DNA from: Capnocytophaga sputigena
Lineage (GTDB): Bacteria > Bacteroidota > Bacteroidia > Flavobacteriales > Flavobacteriaceae
NCBI RefSeq assembly: GCF_900446695.1
Contig: NZ_UAVP01000003.1
Span: forward strand, 496,001 to 560,000
Length of the DNA: 64,000 nt
Direction of reading: 5' to 3'
The notes under the pieces are model-generated. The model searched no databases. It was not told where the DNA came from and saw only the letters and a program-made list of their open reading frames with translations. This document shows, one piece after another, positions 1 to 8,113 of the stretch; position 1 is the first letter of the stretch; each line of letters starts with the position of its first letter. The position numbers were made by a program, and so were the translations under genes.

Positions 1-1258
1 AGATATCATCTTTTCCTTTTCCTCCTGGACGGTTAGATGTGAGGAAGCCTATTTTAGAATCACTATCCATTATAAAACAGAAGTCATCGTCGGCACTATT
101 ACCTGGGCGACCGATATTGATAGGTTTAGAGGTAGTACCATTGTCATAGAATTTTACAGCAAAAATATCCAAACCACCTAAACCAGGGAAACCATCGGAT
201 GAATAGTACATCACGTTGTTTTTAGAGATGAAAGGGAATGATTCACGCCCTGGGGTATTGATTACATTTCCTAAATTTTCAGGTTTTCCATATTTATTAC
301 CCCCTAAAATTTCTACTCGGAAGATGTCAGACCCCCCTAAAGTACCTGGCATATCCGATGCAAAATATAGATATTTTTCATCAGGACTCAAAGCAGGGTG
401 TGCTACATTGTATTGATCACTATTGAAAGGTACTTCTACCACATTACCCCAATCTCCATTGCTTTCTTTCGTAGCACGGAGTATTTTTAGAAGAATGGTA
501 TTTTCTTTATCTGTTCCTAATCTTTTATTTACATAGTTATTACGAGTAAAATAAACCGTTTTACCATCTTTTGTAAAAACAGCTGTTGACTCGTTGAACT
601 TTGTATTAATAACATCTGATAAAGGCTTCTTGTTCGATAATTTTTGTTTGTTGCGATCGGCTACATAAAGGTCGTAGAAACCTTCGCCTGTCCATTGAGA
701 AACACCTCCTTTAGAGGCTTTCCCACTAGTAGCCGCAGCAAATACCACTTTATCTCCATAAAAAGTAGGTCCATACTCAGAGTACTCTGTATTTAAAGCA
801 ATAGGGTTTAGTTTAAACCTTCCTGAATTAGCTTGAATTACTTCTTGATAATCTTTATTTTCTTCAAAAAGTACTGCACGAGTATCTTTGTCATCAGTCA
901 ATTCGGCAAACTTAGCCATCATTTTATCGGCATCATTATATTTACCTACCGATTTTAGCACTTGTGCATAACGATAGTAATACTCGGTTTTTATTTTGTA
1001 CTTGGGGTTTTCAAATAGTTGTTTGTACCAAGGAAGTGCTTTTTTATATTCAGCATTGTAATAATAGGAATTTCCTAAACTCTCAAGCATTTCTTGGTTT
1101 ACAAATCCTTTTTTAGCAATACTTTCGTATATTCTAATAGCATCTACATAAGCAAAATTTTTGTACATTTCATTTGCTTTTTCTAATTCCTTTTCAGGTT
1201 GTGCTAATAGCACTTGTGCACTACATAATAATGCGAAAGTTAAACTTAGTAATCTCAT
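1..1258 (-). CDS. TPR/PD40 envelope protein (PorE/OmpA-type), 3' end outside window
   Basis: The minus-strand frame is open from an ATG at 1256-1258 to the window edge, giving about 419 residues without a stop. It begins with a signal peptide (MRLLSLTFALLCSAQVLLAQ). TPR-like helices follow at about 22-135. After them come PD40/WD40-like beta-propeller blades, seen as repeated segments such as FTKDGKTVYFTRNN, LSPDEKYLYFASD and ISKNNVMYYSSD, two of them followed by a GGxDIF turn. Relatives of this architecture usually end in an OmpA-like peptidoglycan-binding domain, which would lie beyond base 1 (family knowledge, not seen). The gene lies 59 bases downstream of the PorP/SprF gene and is probably co-transcribed with it. 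Such pairs accompany T9SS and gliding machinery and probably act at the periplasm/outer-membrane interface. The exact role is inferred. Confidence 0.85.
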   Translation of the reverse strand, partial: MRLLSLTFALLCSAQVLLAQPEKELEKANEMYKNFAYVDAIRIYESIAKKGFVNQEMLESLGNSYYYNAEYKKALPWYKQLFENPKYKIKTEYYYRYAQVLKSVGKYNDADKMMAKFAELTDDKDTRAVLFEENKDYQEVIQANSGRFKLNPIALNTEYSEYGPTFYGDKVVFAAATSGKASKGGVSQWTGEGFYDLYVADRNKQKLSNKKPLSDVINTKFNESTAVFTKDGKTVYFTRNNYVNKRLGTDKENTILLKILRATKESNGDWGNVVEVPFNSDQYNVAHPALSPDEKYLYFASDMPGTLGGSDIFRVEILGGNKYGKPENLGNVINTPGRESFPFISKNNVMYYSSDGFPGLGGLDIFAVKFYDNGTTSKPINIGRPGNSADDDFCFIMDSDSKIGFLTSNRPGGKGKDDI

Positions 1259-1317
1259 TTTTTATAATTAATAATTAAAAAATAGGTTTTAAAACTTTAA
1301 GAAGTGATTAGCTCACA

Positions 1318-2232
1318 CTAGAAGAATCGAGGTGATACGATTTTTTTGTAGGTTTTCACCAATTCGTAACGCAAGAAGATTTCGTGTGAACCTGAATTGT
1401 ATTTGCGCAACTCAGTAGTTTCAAAATCATAACCATAACCTGCAAACCAACGATCATTGATTTGGAAACCTGCCATTACACTCACCGCTGCAGACCAACG
1501 ATAAGCTGCTCCTAATACAAACTTCTCGTTGAACATAAAGTTTGCTGAAAAGTCCAATTGCAAAGGCGCTCCAAATGATACTTTAGAAAGTACTGCTGGT
1601 TTGAATTTTGTATTTTCTGACAAATCAAACACATAACCTCCTATCAAGTACAAGTGTTGTGCATTTTTAAGCACTGATACTGAACTCTTGTTGTAGTGAG
1701 TCGTTTCGAGCATATTAGGCACTGAAAAACCGAGGTAGTACTTATCAGTATACCAATAAACTCCAGCCCCAATGTTAGGTGAAAATACGCTTTCACTACC
1801 TGAAAGACTTTGGTCGGTTTTATCTTTTACGTCCAACTTGTTATAGTCTATTTGAAACAAACTCGCTGAACCATTGATACCGAATGCCAATTTAGAGTTT
1901 TCGAAGTTTAATGTATATGACACATCAATTGTTAAATCAGTTTGGGTTTGAGGTCCTATACTTTCACGGAAGATACTTCCTCCTAAACCTACATTGCGCA
2001 AACTCTCCATAGGCTGGTGATAACTGATGCTTCCATTAGTAGGTGCACCACTGATACCCACCCATTGGGTACGGAACATTCCAAAGAGGCTTCCTACCTC
2101 TCGAGACCCTGTGTAAGCAGGGTTAAACAGCATAGTATTATACATATACTGTGTGTATTGAGACTCTTGTTGTGCAAAAATCTCACTGCAAAATAACATT
2201 GTTAGTGCTGAAAACAACGCTTTTTTAATCAT
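1318..2232 (-). CDS. PorP/SprF family T9SS outer-membrane protein
   Basis: The 304-residue product has a signal peptide ending near FAQ-Q (about residue 21). The family N-terminus follows (QYMYNTMLFNPAYTGSR), then alternating hydrophobic and polar strands typical of a small beta-barrel. Family knowledge: PorP/SprF proteins are outer-membrane components of the type IX secretion system, and SprF is needed to secrete the SprB adhesin. The 59-base gap to the TPR/PD40 gene downstream suggests one transcript. Unlike many flavobacterial loci, no giant adhesin gene lies immediately upstream; glyA does. A TAATTTTG -7 element precedes the gene, so it has its own promoter. Membership in the family is clear; which substrate it serves is not. 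Confidence 0.9.
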   Translation of the reverse strand: MIKKALFSALTMLFCSEIFAQQESQYTQYMYNTMLFNPAYTGSREVGSLFGMFRTQWVGISGAPTNGSISYHQPMESLRNVGLGGSIFRESIGPQTQTDLTIDVSYTLNFENSKLAFGINGSASLFQIDYNKLDVKDKTDQSLSGSESVFSPNIGAGVYWYTDKYYLGFSVPNMLETTHYNKSSVSVLKNAQHLYLIGGYVFDLSENTKFKPAVLSKVSFGAPLQLDFSANFMFNEKFVLGAAYRWSAAVSVMAGFQINDRWFAGYGYDFETTELRKYNSGSHEIFLRYELVKTYKKIVSPRFF

Positions 2233-2305
2233 AATAAAATCGTCTTTATATATTTGCTATTGATTTTTAGATAAATAGTACTTTTTGTGAGTACATATAA
2301 CTCGG

Positions 2306-2313
2306 CAAAATTA
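2306..2313 (-). promoter_or_regulatory. Putative promoter (-7 box) for the PorP/SprF gene
   Basis: On the minus strand this reads TAATTTTG, matching the Bacteroidota -7 consensus TAnnTTTG. It would give a leader of about 65 bases. No convincing TTG -33 box is seen at the usual distance, so this is a partial match. Confidence 0.5.
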
Positions 2314-2439
2314 CATCTTTTTGTTTAAAAAAAAGCTATTTTGTATAATTTTTTTTATACAGTTGATATTTTTCTCTATCATTTAAAATAAAAAATCATC
2401 GTAACCTATTGCTTACAAATTAATTACGAACATAAAAAC

Positions 2440-2475
2440 CAAAAGAGGCACTCTTTATTTAAGGCACCTCTTTTG
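2440..2475 (-). terminator. Terminator after glyA
   Basis: A 9-bp stem (CAAAAGAGG paired with CCTCTTTTG) encloses an 18-base loop. On the minus strand it is followed by GGTTTTTATG. It lies 26 bases past the glyA stop. A T run also follows on the plus strand, but no plus-strand gene approaches from the left. Confidence 0.6.
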
Positions 2476-2501
2476 AATTTTTTTTACGTTATGACTTTAT
2501 T

Positions 2502-3776
2502 TTAGTATGCAAACAGAGGTCTATCTTCCATAAATCTGTTCACTTCATCAGCAATTTCTTCTAACATTTCGTCGTTAGTGCGATGAGTAATGGCACGATC
2601 GATAAAATCGGCGATACGTTCCATATCAGCTTCTTTGAGTCCGCGGGTAGTGATAGCTGAGACACCAACTCTAATACCACTGGTTACAAAAGGAGAACGA
2701 GTATCAAAAGGTACCATATTCTTATTCACTGTAATATCAGCTTTACCGAGAGCTTCTTCAGCTTCTTTACCACTTACATCTTTATTTCTCAAATCGATAA
2801 GCATCAAGTGATTATCAGTTCCTTTAGAGATGATATCATACCCCTTATCTAAAAGAATAGAGGCTAACTTGCGTGCGTTCTTCTGTACTTGAATAGCGTA
2901 ATGAAGAAAATCATCAGAAAGAGCTTCGCCAAAAGCTATAGCTTTAGCTGCAATAATGTGCTCTAAAGGGCCTCCTTGGTTACCAGGGAATACGGCACTA
3001 TCGAGTAAAGAACTCATCATTCTTACTTCTCCTTTAGGGGTTTTGATACCAAAAGGGTTCTCAAGATCTTTACCCATCAAGATAAGTCCACCACGAGGGC
3101 CACGCAATGTTTTATGAGTAGTAGTAGTTACAATGTGGCAATGTGGAATTGGGTCATTTAACAATCCCTTAGCTATAAGTCCTGCAGGGTGTGCAATATC
3201 GGCAAAGAGAATAGCTCCTACTTCATCAGCTATTTCTCTAAATCGCTTAAAGTCTATATCACGAGAATATGCAGAAGCGCCTGCTACTATCATTTTAGGT
3301 CGCTCACGTTTGGCTATTTCTAATATATTGTCGTAATTGAGTCGTCCTGTTTCTTTTTCTACTCCATAGAATACAGGTTCATACAATCTACCTGAAAAGT
3401 TCACAGGAGAACCGTGAGTAAGGTGACCACCGTGAGAAAGATCGAAGCCGAGAATTTTATCTCCAGGTTTAAGGCAAGTAGCGTATACAGCTGCATTGGC
3501 TTGCGAACCACTGTGAGGTTGTACGTTTGCGTATTCAGCACCAAATAGGGCTTTAGCACGGTCAATAGCGATTTGCTCTATTTCGTCAATCACTTCACAG
3601 CCACCATAATAGCGTTTACCAGGGTAACCTTCAGCATATTTGTTAGTAAGTACTGATCCCGCTGCTTCCATTACTTGGTCACTTACAAAGTTTTCAGAGG
3701 CTATAAGCTCAATACCTAACACTTGACGCTCTCTTTCGTCTTCAATTAGTTCAAAAATATCAATGTCTCTTTGCAT
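2502..3776 (-). CDS. glyA: Serine hydroxymethyltransferase
   Basis: This cytosolic PLP enzyme interconverts serine and glycine with transfer of a one-carbon unit to tetrahydrofolate, feeding purine, thymidylate and methionine synthesis. At 424 residues it has normal bacterial length. Visible motifs are the N-terminal ELIASENF, the YPGKRYYGG loop (51-59), the SHGGHLTHG stretch (114-122) and the PLP-lysine motif [14 protein letters not shown], with Lys222 as the Schiff-base residue. It has its own promoter at 3827-3856, overlapping the 3' end of the GNAT gene upstream, and a terminator at 2440-2475, so it appears to be transcribed alone. Nothing unusual is seen. Confidence 0.98.
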   Translation of the reverse strand: MQRDIDIFELIEDERERQVLGIELIASENFVSDQVMEAAGSVLTNKYAEGYPGKRYYGGCEVIDEIEQIAIDRAKALFGAEYANVQPHSGSQANAAVYATCLKPGDKILGFDLSHGGHLTHGSPVNFSGRLYEPVFYGVEKETGRLNYDNILEIAKRERPKMIVAGASAYSRDIDFKRFREIADEVGAILFADIAHPAGLIAKGLLNDPIPHCHIVTTTTHKTLRGPRGGLILMGKDLENPFGIKTPKGEVRMMSSLLDSAVFPGNQGGPLEHIIAAKAIAFGEALSDDFLHYAIQVQKNARKLASILLDKGYDIISKGTDNHLMLIDLRNKDVSGKEAEEALGKADITVNKNMVPFDTRSPFVTSGIRVGVSAITTRGLKEADMERIADFIDRAITHRTNDEMLEEIADEVNRFMEDRPLFAY

Positions 3777-3826
3777 ATTAAAATTATTTTGTTGTTTGAG
3801 TTATTTGAAAATTTTAATTTTCTGGG

Positions 3827-3856
3827 CAAATGTAGTACTTTTTTTTTATCTACCAA
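3827..3856 (-). promoter_or_regulatory. glyA promoter
   Basis: On the minus strand TTG (3854-3856) and TACATTTG (3827-3834) are separated by 19 bases, the classic Bacteroidota -33/-7 arrangement. The -33 box falls inside the last codons of the GNAT gene, whose stop is at 3846-3848. The leader would be roughly 45 bases. Confidence 0.75.
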
Positions 3857-4346
3857 AAAAAAGTTGGTATAGTGCTACATCTTTGTACTTACCTTGACTA
3901 TAAAGCCAATCTTTTTGTACACCACTACAAGTAAAGCCTATTTTTTCAAAAAGAGCTATACTCACTATATTATCAGTAGGAATGTATGCAATAAGTTGAT
4001 GTAAATCTAAGTATTTTTGTACATTGGAAATGAGTAACTGTAAGGCTTTTTTAGCATACCCCTTTCCTTGATAAGCGGGCAGAAGAGCTATCCCTACTGC
4101 TGCTCTGTGATGTTTGGGACTAAAATCGTATAAATCTACACAACCCAAAGGCTCTTCATTGAGTGCTATCACATAACGATATTGTTTAGCTTCATAAATA
4201 TCTTGATGAGCGTGTTGTATATAGTCCTGTAACAAATGTTTAGCAAAAGGCAATTGAGTTTCACTCACCTCCCACAAACTCTCTTCATTTTCTAAGTGAT
4301 ATAAGAAATCTATATCTTCAGGTTCTAAAGCTCTTAATTTTATCAT
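3846..4346 (-). CDS. GNAT family N-acetyltransferase
   Basis: This 166-residue single-domain protein has the GNAT fold. The acetyl-CoA pyrophosphate-binding loop is visible as QGKGYAKKAL (motif A, about residues 93-102), after the hydrophobic strand AAVGIALLP. The N-terminal LRALEPEDIDFLYHLENE resembles RimJ/RimL/SpeG-like members, which acetylate protein N-termini or polyamines. The substrate cannot be read from sequence. The start codon overlaps the dapF stop by 4 bases (ATGA), so the two are translationally coupled at the end of the LUD-cdsA-dapF-GNAT operon. Confidence 0.9.
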   Translation of the reverse strand: MIKLRALEPEDIDFLYHLENEESLWEVSETQLPFAKHLLQDYIQHAHQDIYEAKQYRYVIALNEEPLGCVDLYDFSPKHHRAAVGIALLPAYQGKGYAKKALQLLISNVQKYLDLHQLIAYIPTDNIVSIALFEKIGFTCSGVQKDWLYSQGKYKDVALYQLFFGR

Positions 4347-5119
4347 TTTATTACTCCTTCAAACACAAATTGAGCACTGCCACTTAAATAGATATTCTTA
4401 TACTCCTCGGCTACCCTATCAAAACTCACTTGTAAATCCCCTCCACGAGTGTGTAGTGTAATAGTTTGTGCTTTTGTTTGTTTGGTGTGATACAATGCTA
4501 TTGCAACAGCAGTAACGCCTGTACCACAAGAGTAAGTTTCATCTTCTACACCACGTTCGTAGGTACGCACTTTAAAGCCATTCTCTCCTTTGCTTACAAA
4601 ATTCACGTTGCTACCACCTTTATCGGCGTAAAGAGTGCCATAACGTATAACAGCGCCTTCGGGTTTTACATCGACAGTCTCTACATCGTCTACCCATTGT
4701 ACGTGGTGAGGTGAGCCTGTGTTTAAGAATACATAATCTGGGTGTTCTTCTACTGATGTTACATTTTTCATTTGCAAATGTACATAGTTATCACCTTCAA
4801 TGGTTGCGCGGTGCTCACCATCAATAGCTATAAATAGTGTTTCTCTTTCTATTACCCCCAACTGTTTAGCAAAAGCTACTACACAGCGTCCACCATTGCC
4901 ACACATTGTACTTTGGCGTCCATCGGAATTGTAGTATACCATACGAAAATCATACTGAGAATCATTTTCAAGCAGGATAAGACCATCGGCACCAATGCCA
5001 AAGCGTCTATCGCACAAGTGAGCTATAAGTTTTTCGTTATCTTTAGGAAAAGTTCCTTCGCGATTATCAATCATCACAAAGTCATTACCTGTTCCTTGAT
5101 ATTTATAGAAATTCATCAT
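4343..5119 (-). CDS. dapF: Diaminopimelate epimerase
   Basis: This cytosolic, cofactor-independent epimerase converts LL-diaminopimelate to meso-diaminopimelate for lysine and peptidoglycan synthesis. The 258 residues show both catalytic cysteines in their signatures: MCGNGGRC (Cys73) and SCGTGVTA (Cys198). The N-terminal YQGTGNDFVMIDNR is also typical. Two Met codons begin the frame and the second (4114-frame neighbour at 5114-5116) may be the real start. The upstream start overlaps the cdsA stop by one base (TAATG). The gene sits in a tight operon with cdsA and the GNAT gene. Confidence 0.97.
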   Translation of the reverse strand: MMNFYKYQGTGNDFVMIDNREGTFPKDNEKLIAHLCDRRFGIGADGLILLENDSQYDFRMVYYNSDGRQSTMCGNGGRCVVAFAKQLGVIERETLFIAIDGEHRATIEGDNYVHLQMKNVTSVEEHPDYVFLNTGSPHHVQWVDDVETVDVKPEGAVIRYGTLYADKGGSNVNFVSKGENGFKVRTYERGVEDETYSCGTGVTAVAIALYHTKQTKAQTITLHTRGGDLQVSFDRVAEEYKNIYLSGSAQFVFEGVIK

Positions 5120-5961
5120 TAAAATAGTTCAAAAATAAGAAGGGTGAAATAAGCAAAAGGAGAAGCAAAAATAAGGCTATCAAGACGATCGAGCAAACCA
5201 CCGTGTCCTGGCAATATTGTTCCGCTATCTTTCACATTGGCAGCACGTTTAAAGCTAGACTCTACCAAGTCGCCTAAAGTACCTGTAACTACTAGAATCA
5301 CTGCTAAAACTAGCCATTGCCATAGAGGACGGGCACTGGAATATGAAATAGTTGTAGCGATGATCATTGCTCCTACTAGCCCACCGAGGAAACCTTCTAT
5401 AGTTTTTTTGGGAGAAACACGTTCAAAAAGTTTGTGTTTGCCAAAGGCTTTACCCGTGAGATAGGCAAAGGTATCGCTCGCCCATATAATAGACAAGAGT
5501 CCAATCATTGTGATTTGCGACTGATTGTTGAAGAAACTTTGAAATAGATAATAAACATTTTCACTGTTCTCATTTTTATAGATAAGAGGCACAAATATAC
5601 AACCTCCACCTATGTAGAGCAAACTAATGAGTAGCTTGGCATTGTTACTTTGCTTACGAATAGGCGTTTTCTGATTGAAAAGCATCATTATGAGATATAT
5701 ATTAGTAAGCAAAGTAGCTAAAAGCAGTATGTAAACCGAAAAAGGATAGGTTCTTAGATGGATAAACAACCACCAAACCAACAAAAAAAGCAGAAATATA
5801 TGTAATTCCTTAAGCCTGATGAGCATTTTAAACTCAAATAAGCAAATAATACCAAAGGACAAAAATAAGAAGTCGAAAGCATCGGGGTTAAGCATAATTG
5901 CTGATAGCAATAGGAAAACATAAATAAACCCCGTAATCGTTCTTTTGAATAGTTCGTTCAT
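5119..5961 (-). CDS. cdsA: Phosphatidate cytidylyltransferase
   Basis: This inner-membrane enzyme makes CDP-diacylglycerol from phosphatidic acid and CTP, the branch point to phosphatidylethanolamine and phosphatidylglycerol. The 280-residue protein has about seven to eight hydrophobic segments. It carries the full C-terminal CDS signature starting near residue 235: SSFKRAANVKDSG, then LPGHGGLLDRLDSL with the metal-binding Asp residues. It is preceded by 3 bases after the LUD-domain gene stop and overlaps dapF by one base. The LUD-cdsA order is common in Flavobacteriia, where ftsH often lies upstream; here it does not. Confidence 0.96.
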   Translation of the reverse strand: MNELFKRTITGFIYVFLLLSAIMLNPDAFDFLFLSFGIICLFEFKMLIRLKELHIFLLFLLVWWLFIHLRTYPFSVYILLLATLLTNIYLIMMLFNQKTPIRKQSNNAKLLISLLYIGGGCIFVPLIYKNENSENVYYLFQSFFNNQSQITMIGLLSIIWASDTFAYLTGKAFGKHKLFERVSPKKTIEGFLGGLVGAMIIATTISYSSARPLWQWLVLAVILVVTGTLGDLVESSFKRAANVKDSGTILPGHGGLLDRLDSLIFASPFAYFTLLIFELF

Positions 5962-5964
5962 AAA

Positions 5965-6549
5965 TTATTGTTTATCAATAGGTAAATCTTCTAACAGAAT
6001 AAGATAGGTTTTCTTAGAGCTTGTACCATAATTGGAAATCGTTTGGGTATCAGGATTATCGGTAAAACTCTGCAAAGTGATTAGCCCAGTAGGGATATGA
6101 CCTATATATTTTTTCTTAATACCTTTCATTCCCTCTGGAATATCCTTTACCATCTGACTTGTTTTAGCAAAAATGATAAATACCTCTGGCAACTCATCCA
6201 TTTTTCGGTGTTTTAGCTGGTGAGAGGAGAGCATTATTCCTCCGAGAGAAGTTATAAGATACTCACAGTCTATTAAATACACATTAGAAGTTTCTATATC
6301 GGATGTAAACATTGGGCTGTGTTCCTCAAACATTTCATTGATTATAGGCGATGCATTGCTACTCATTTTCACATAAACGCCTAACTCCTTTAATATATTG
6401 CGAAAGACCTCTTGCACCTCAAGATCTGAAGTACAATAGATAAACTTACCACCATTTTTGGTAAAATTCATTGCAAATTGCTCATCTTCCGTAAGTTGCT
6501 GGGGTGGTTCTATGTTATTACGTTTAAATATCTTAGCGAAAAAATTCAT
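5965..6549 (-). CDS. LUD domain-containing protein (LutC/YkgG-like)
   Basis: A soluble protein of 194 residues from the chosen start. The pattern FIYCTSDLEV..VFRNILKELG, then YLIDCEYLITSLGGIMLSS, then PEVFIIFAKTSQMV fits the LUD (LutC-like) fold, but the lactate-utilisation context (lutA, lutB) is absent. Its function in Flavobacteriia is unknown; it usually travels with cdsA, as here. The frame is open to 6603, but a -7 promoter box at 6591-6598 would place transcription initiation inside that extension, so I take the ATG at 6547-6549 (MNFFAKIFKR) as the start. Confidence 0.8.
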   Translation of the reverse strand: MNFFAKIFKRNNIEPPQQLTEDEQFAMNFTKNGGKFIYCTSDLEVQEVFRNILKELGVYVKMSSNASPIINEMFEEHSPMFTSDIETSNVYLIDCEYLITSLGGIMLSSHQLKHRKMDELPEVFIIFAKTSQMVKDIPEGMKGIKKKYIGHIPTGLITLQSFTDNPDTQTISNYGTSSKKTYLILLEDLPIDKQ

Positions 6550-6590
6550 TTCTACACTATAAAATAATGTGTTATCTACATATTTTTTTG

Positions 6591-6598
6591 CAAATATA
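6591..6598 (-). promoter_or_regulatory. Putative promoter of the LUD-cdsA-dapF-GNAT operon
   Basis: On the minus strand this reads TATATTTG, a full match to TAnnTTTG. No clear TTG is seen 17-23 bases upstream. Initiation about 7 bases downstream gives a leader of about 35 bases to the ATG at 6549. Confidence 0.5.
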
Positions 6599-6678
6599 TA
6601 CAAAATAAATGAATCTCCGCATTTTTTAAGAAAAAAAGATGTTATTCAAACAAAGAGATGAGTGCTCAGGGCTAAGAT

Positions 6679-6708
6679 TTGAAAATTAGAAAATTATCCC
6701 TACCTTTG
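6679..6708 (+). promoter_or_regulatory. Promoter of the DUF2520-KdsC operon
   Basis: TTG (6679-6681) and TACCTTTG (6701-6708) are separated by 19 bases, an ideal Bacteroidota promoter. The expected leader before the ATG at 6729 is about 14 bases. Confidence 0.75.
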
Positions 6709-6728
6709 CCCTTTGAAAAATAACTTGT

Positions 6729-7499
6729 ATGGCAATACACATCAATATCATAGGTGCTGGCAATATGGCTTACCAACTCACACAGGCGTTTCACAATCAT
6801 CCTGAGGTGCAATTGCAGCAACTCTACAACCGCAGTGAGTTAAGCCCTGAGTTTGATGCTTTTGAAATAGAAAAAACACATCACCTCAGCACTTTACGCC
6901 CTGCTGATGTGTGTATTATCGCTGTGAAAGATGAGGCTATAGCCGGAATATCCAAAAAATTGCCTTTTGAAAATCAATTGGTAGTACATACCTCGGGCAA
7001 TACCTCTATTGAGGCTATTGACTCTAAAAATAGGCGAGGTGTATTTTATCCCTTACAAACGATGAACAAACAAACAATTGTAGATTTCACTAAAGTACCT
7101 TTTTGCTTGGAAGCTGAAAATACTAATGATTTCTGCCTACTACAACGTTTGGCATCTTTGCTTTCCACAAAAATATACACACTGAACAGCTACCAACGCA
7201 GGGTACTACACCTCGCTGCTGTGTTTATGAACAATTTTAGCAACCATTTGGTATATATAAGTCAGCAGATATGTAAGGAAAACGAAGTACCTTTTGAAAT
7301 TCTACAACCTCTCCTTGCCGAAACTTTTATAAAACTCCAAAACACCTCGGCTTACGATGCTCAAACAGGTCCTGCAAGACGCAATGACTTTCTAACTATT
7401 ACAAACCACTTGGCAATGTTAGATAACAATAACTATAAAGAAATATACGATATTATTACAAAATCAATAATAAACACTTATGGAAGAAAAGAATTATAA
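6729..7499 (+). CDS. DUF2520 / Rossmann-like NAD(P)-binding protein
   Basis: The 256-residue protein begins with a dinucleotide-binding signature (INIIGAGNMAYQL, residues 5-17), as in F420-dependent/NADP oxidoreductases and pyrroline-carboxylate reductase-like proteins. A conserved VVHTSGNTSIEAI segment and an all-helical C-terminal DUF2520 half (about 125-250) follow. The reaction is not established. In Flavobacteriia it commonly sits beside the KdsC-like phosphatase gene, and here the last 20 bases overlap that gene, so the two are translationally coupled. Confidence 0.85.
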   Translation: MAIHINIIGAGNMAYQLTQAFHNHPEVQLQQLYNRSELSPEFDAFEIEKTHHLSTLRPADVCIIAVKDEAIAGISKKLPFENQLVVHTSGNTSIEAIDSKNRRGVFYPLQTMNKQTIVDFTKVPFCLEAENTNDFCLLQRLASLLSTKIYTLNSYQRRVLHLAAVFMNNFSNHLVYISQQICKENEVPFEILQPLLAETFIKLQNTSAYDAQTGPARRNDFLTITNHLAMLDNNNYKEIYDIITKSIINTYGRKEL

Positions 7500-7995
7500 A
7501 GAAAAACTGAAAGACATTACTACTTTTATCTTTGATGTAGATGGGGTTTTTACCAATACCCAAGTATTTGTAAACAATGATGGCGACCTTTTGCGCAGTA
7601 TGAATATGAAAGACGGCTTTGCCCTCAAAACAGCTGTTGCTAAAGGATATACTATCTGCATTATTACAGGTGGGGGCAATGTAGGGGTACAAAAACGCTT
7701 TGAAAACCTTGGTGTAACCGATATTTATATGCTCCGTCACGAGAAACTCGAAACTTTTTTAGAGTACCAAAAGAGCAAAGGACTTAAAACAGAGCAAATT
7801 CTCTATATGGGAGATGATATCCCTGATATTCCTCCTATGAAACACTCAGGTTTAGCTACTTGTCCTCAAGATGCTGTACCAGAGGTAAAAGCAGTTGCTC
7901 ACTACATATCTCACCGCGATGGCGGACAAGGGGCTGTACGCGATGTGATTGAACAAGTACTAAAAGTACGTGGTGATTGGTTTGAGTTCAATTAA
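7480..7995 (+). CDS. KdsC-type HAD phosphatase
   Basis: The 171-residue protein is a minimal C0-type HAD hydrolase. Motif I is FIFDVDGVFT (nucleophile Asp19, general acid Asp21), motif II is IITGGG, and motif IV is YMGDDIPD. This matches KdsC (3-deoxy-D-manno-octulosonate 8-phosphate phosphatase), which supplies Kdo for lipid A core synthesis. Other Kdo genes are not adjacent, so the substrate is inferred from the family. The ATG lies inside the end of the DUF2520 gene. A strong hairpin terminator follows at 8019. Confidence 0.88.
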   Translation: MEEKNYKEKLKDITTFIFDVDGVFTNTQVFVNNDGDLLRSMNMKDGFALKTAVAKGYTICIITGGGNVGVQKRFENLGVTDIYMLRHEKLETFLEYQKSKGLKTEQILYMGDDIPDIPPMKHSGLATCPQDAVPEVKAVAHYISHRDGGQGAVRDVIEQVLKVRGDWFEFN

Positions 7996-8018
7996 CAATT
8001 AATAATTAACGATTAACG

Positions 8019-8063
8019 AAAGCTGCTCAAGAAAAGTTATTTTTTTTTGAGCAGCTTTTTGTA
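8019..8063 (+). terminator. Terminator after the KdsC-like gene
   Basis: A 12-bp perfect stem, AAAGCTGCTCAA (8019-8030) with TTGAGCAGCTTT (8047-8058), is followed by TT on the plus strand. The 3' arm is duplicated downstream (see 8041-8094), so two alternative hairpins can form. Confidence 0.8.
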
Positions 8064-8094
8064 TTGATTTTTTTTGAGCAGCTTTTTGTATTGA
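8041..8094 (+). repeat. 27-bp tandem duplication of a terminator arm
   Basis: Two identical 27-bp copies (8041-8067 and 8068-8094), each holding T8, the terminator 3' arm GAGCAGCTTTTT and GTATTGA. It looks like a slippage or replication duplication of the right half of the terminator. Confidence 0.9.
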
Positions 8095-8113
8095 TTTATT
8101 TATTAGCTAATTA

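Noticed and set aside
2343-2360. GTATAA/TTATAC hairpin as a terminator
   Set aside because: Six A/T-rich pairs with no U-run on the minus strand and no gene ending there.
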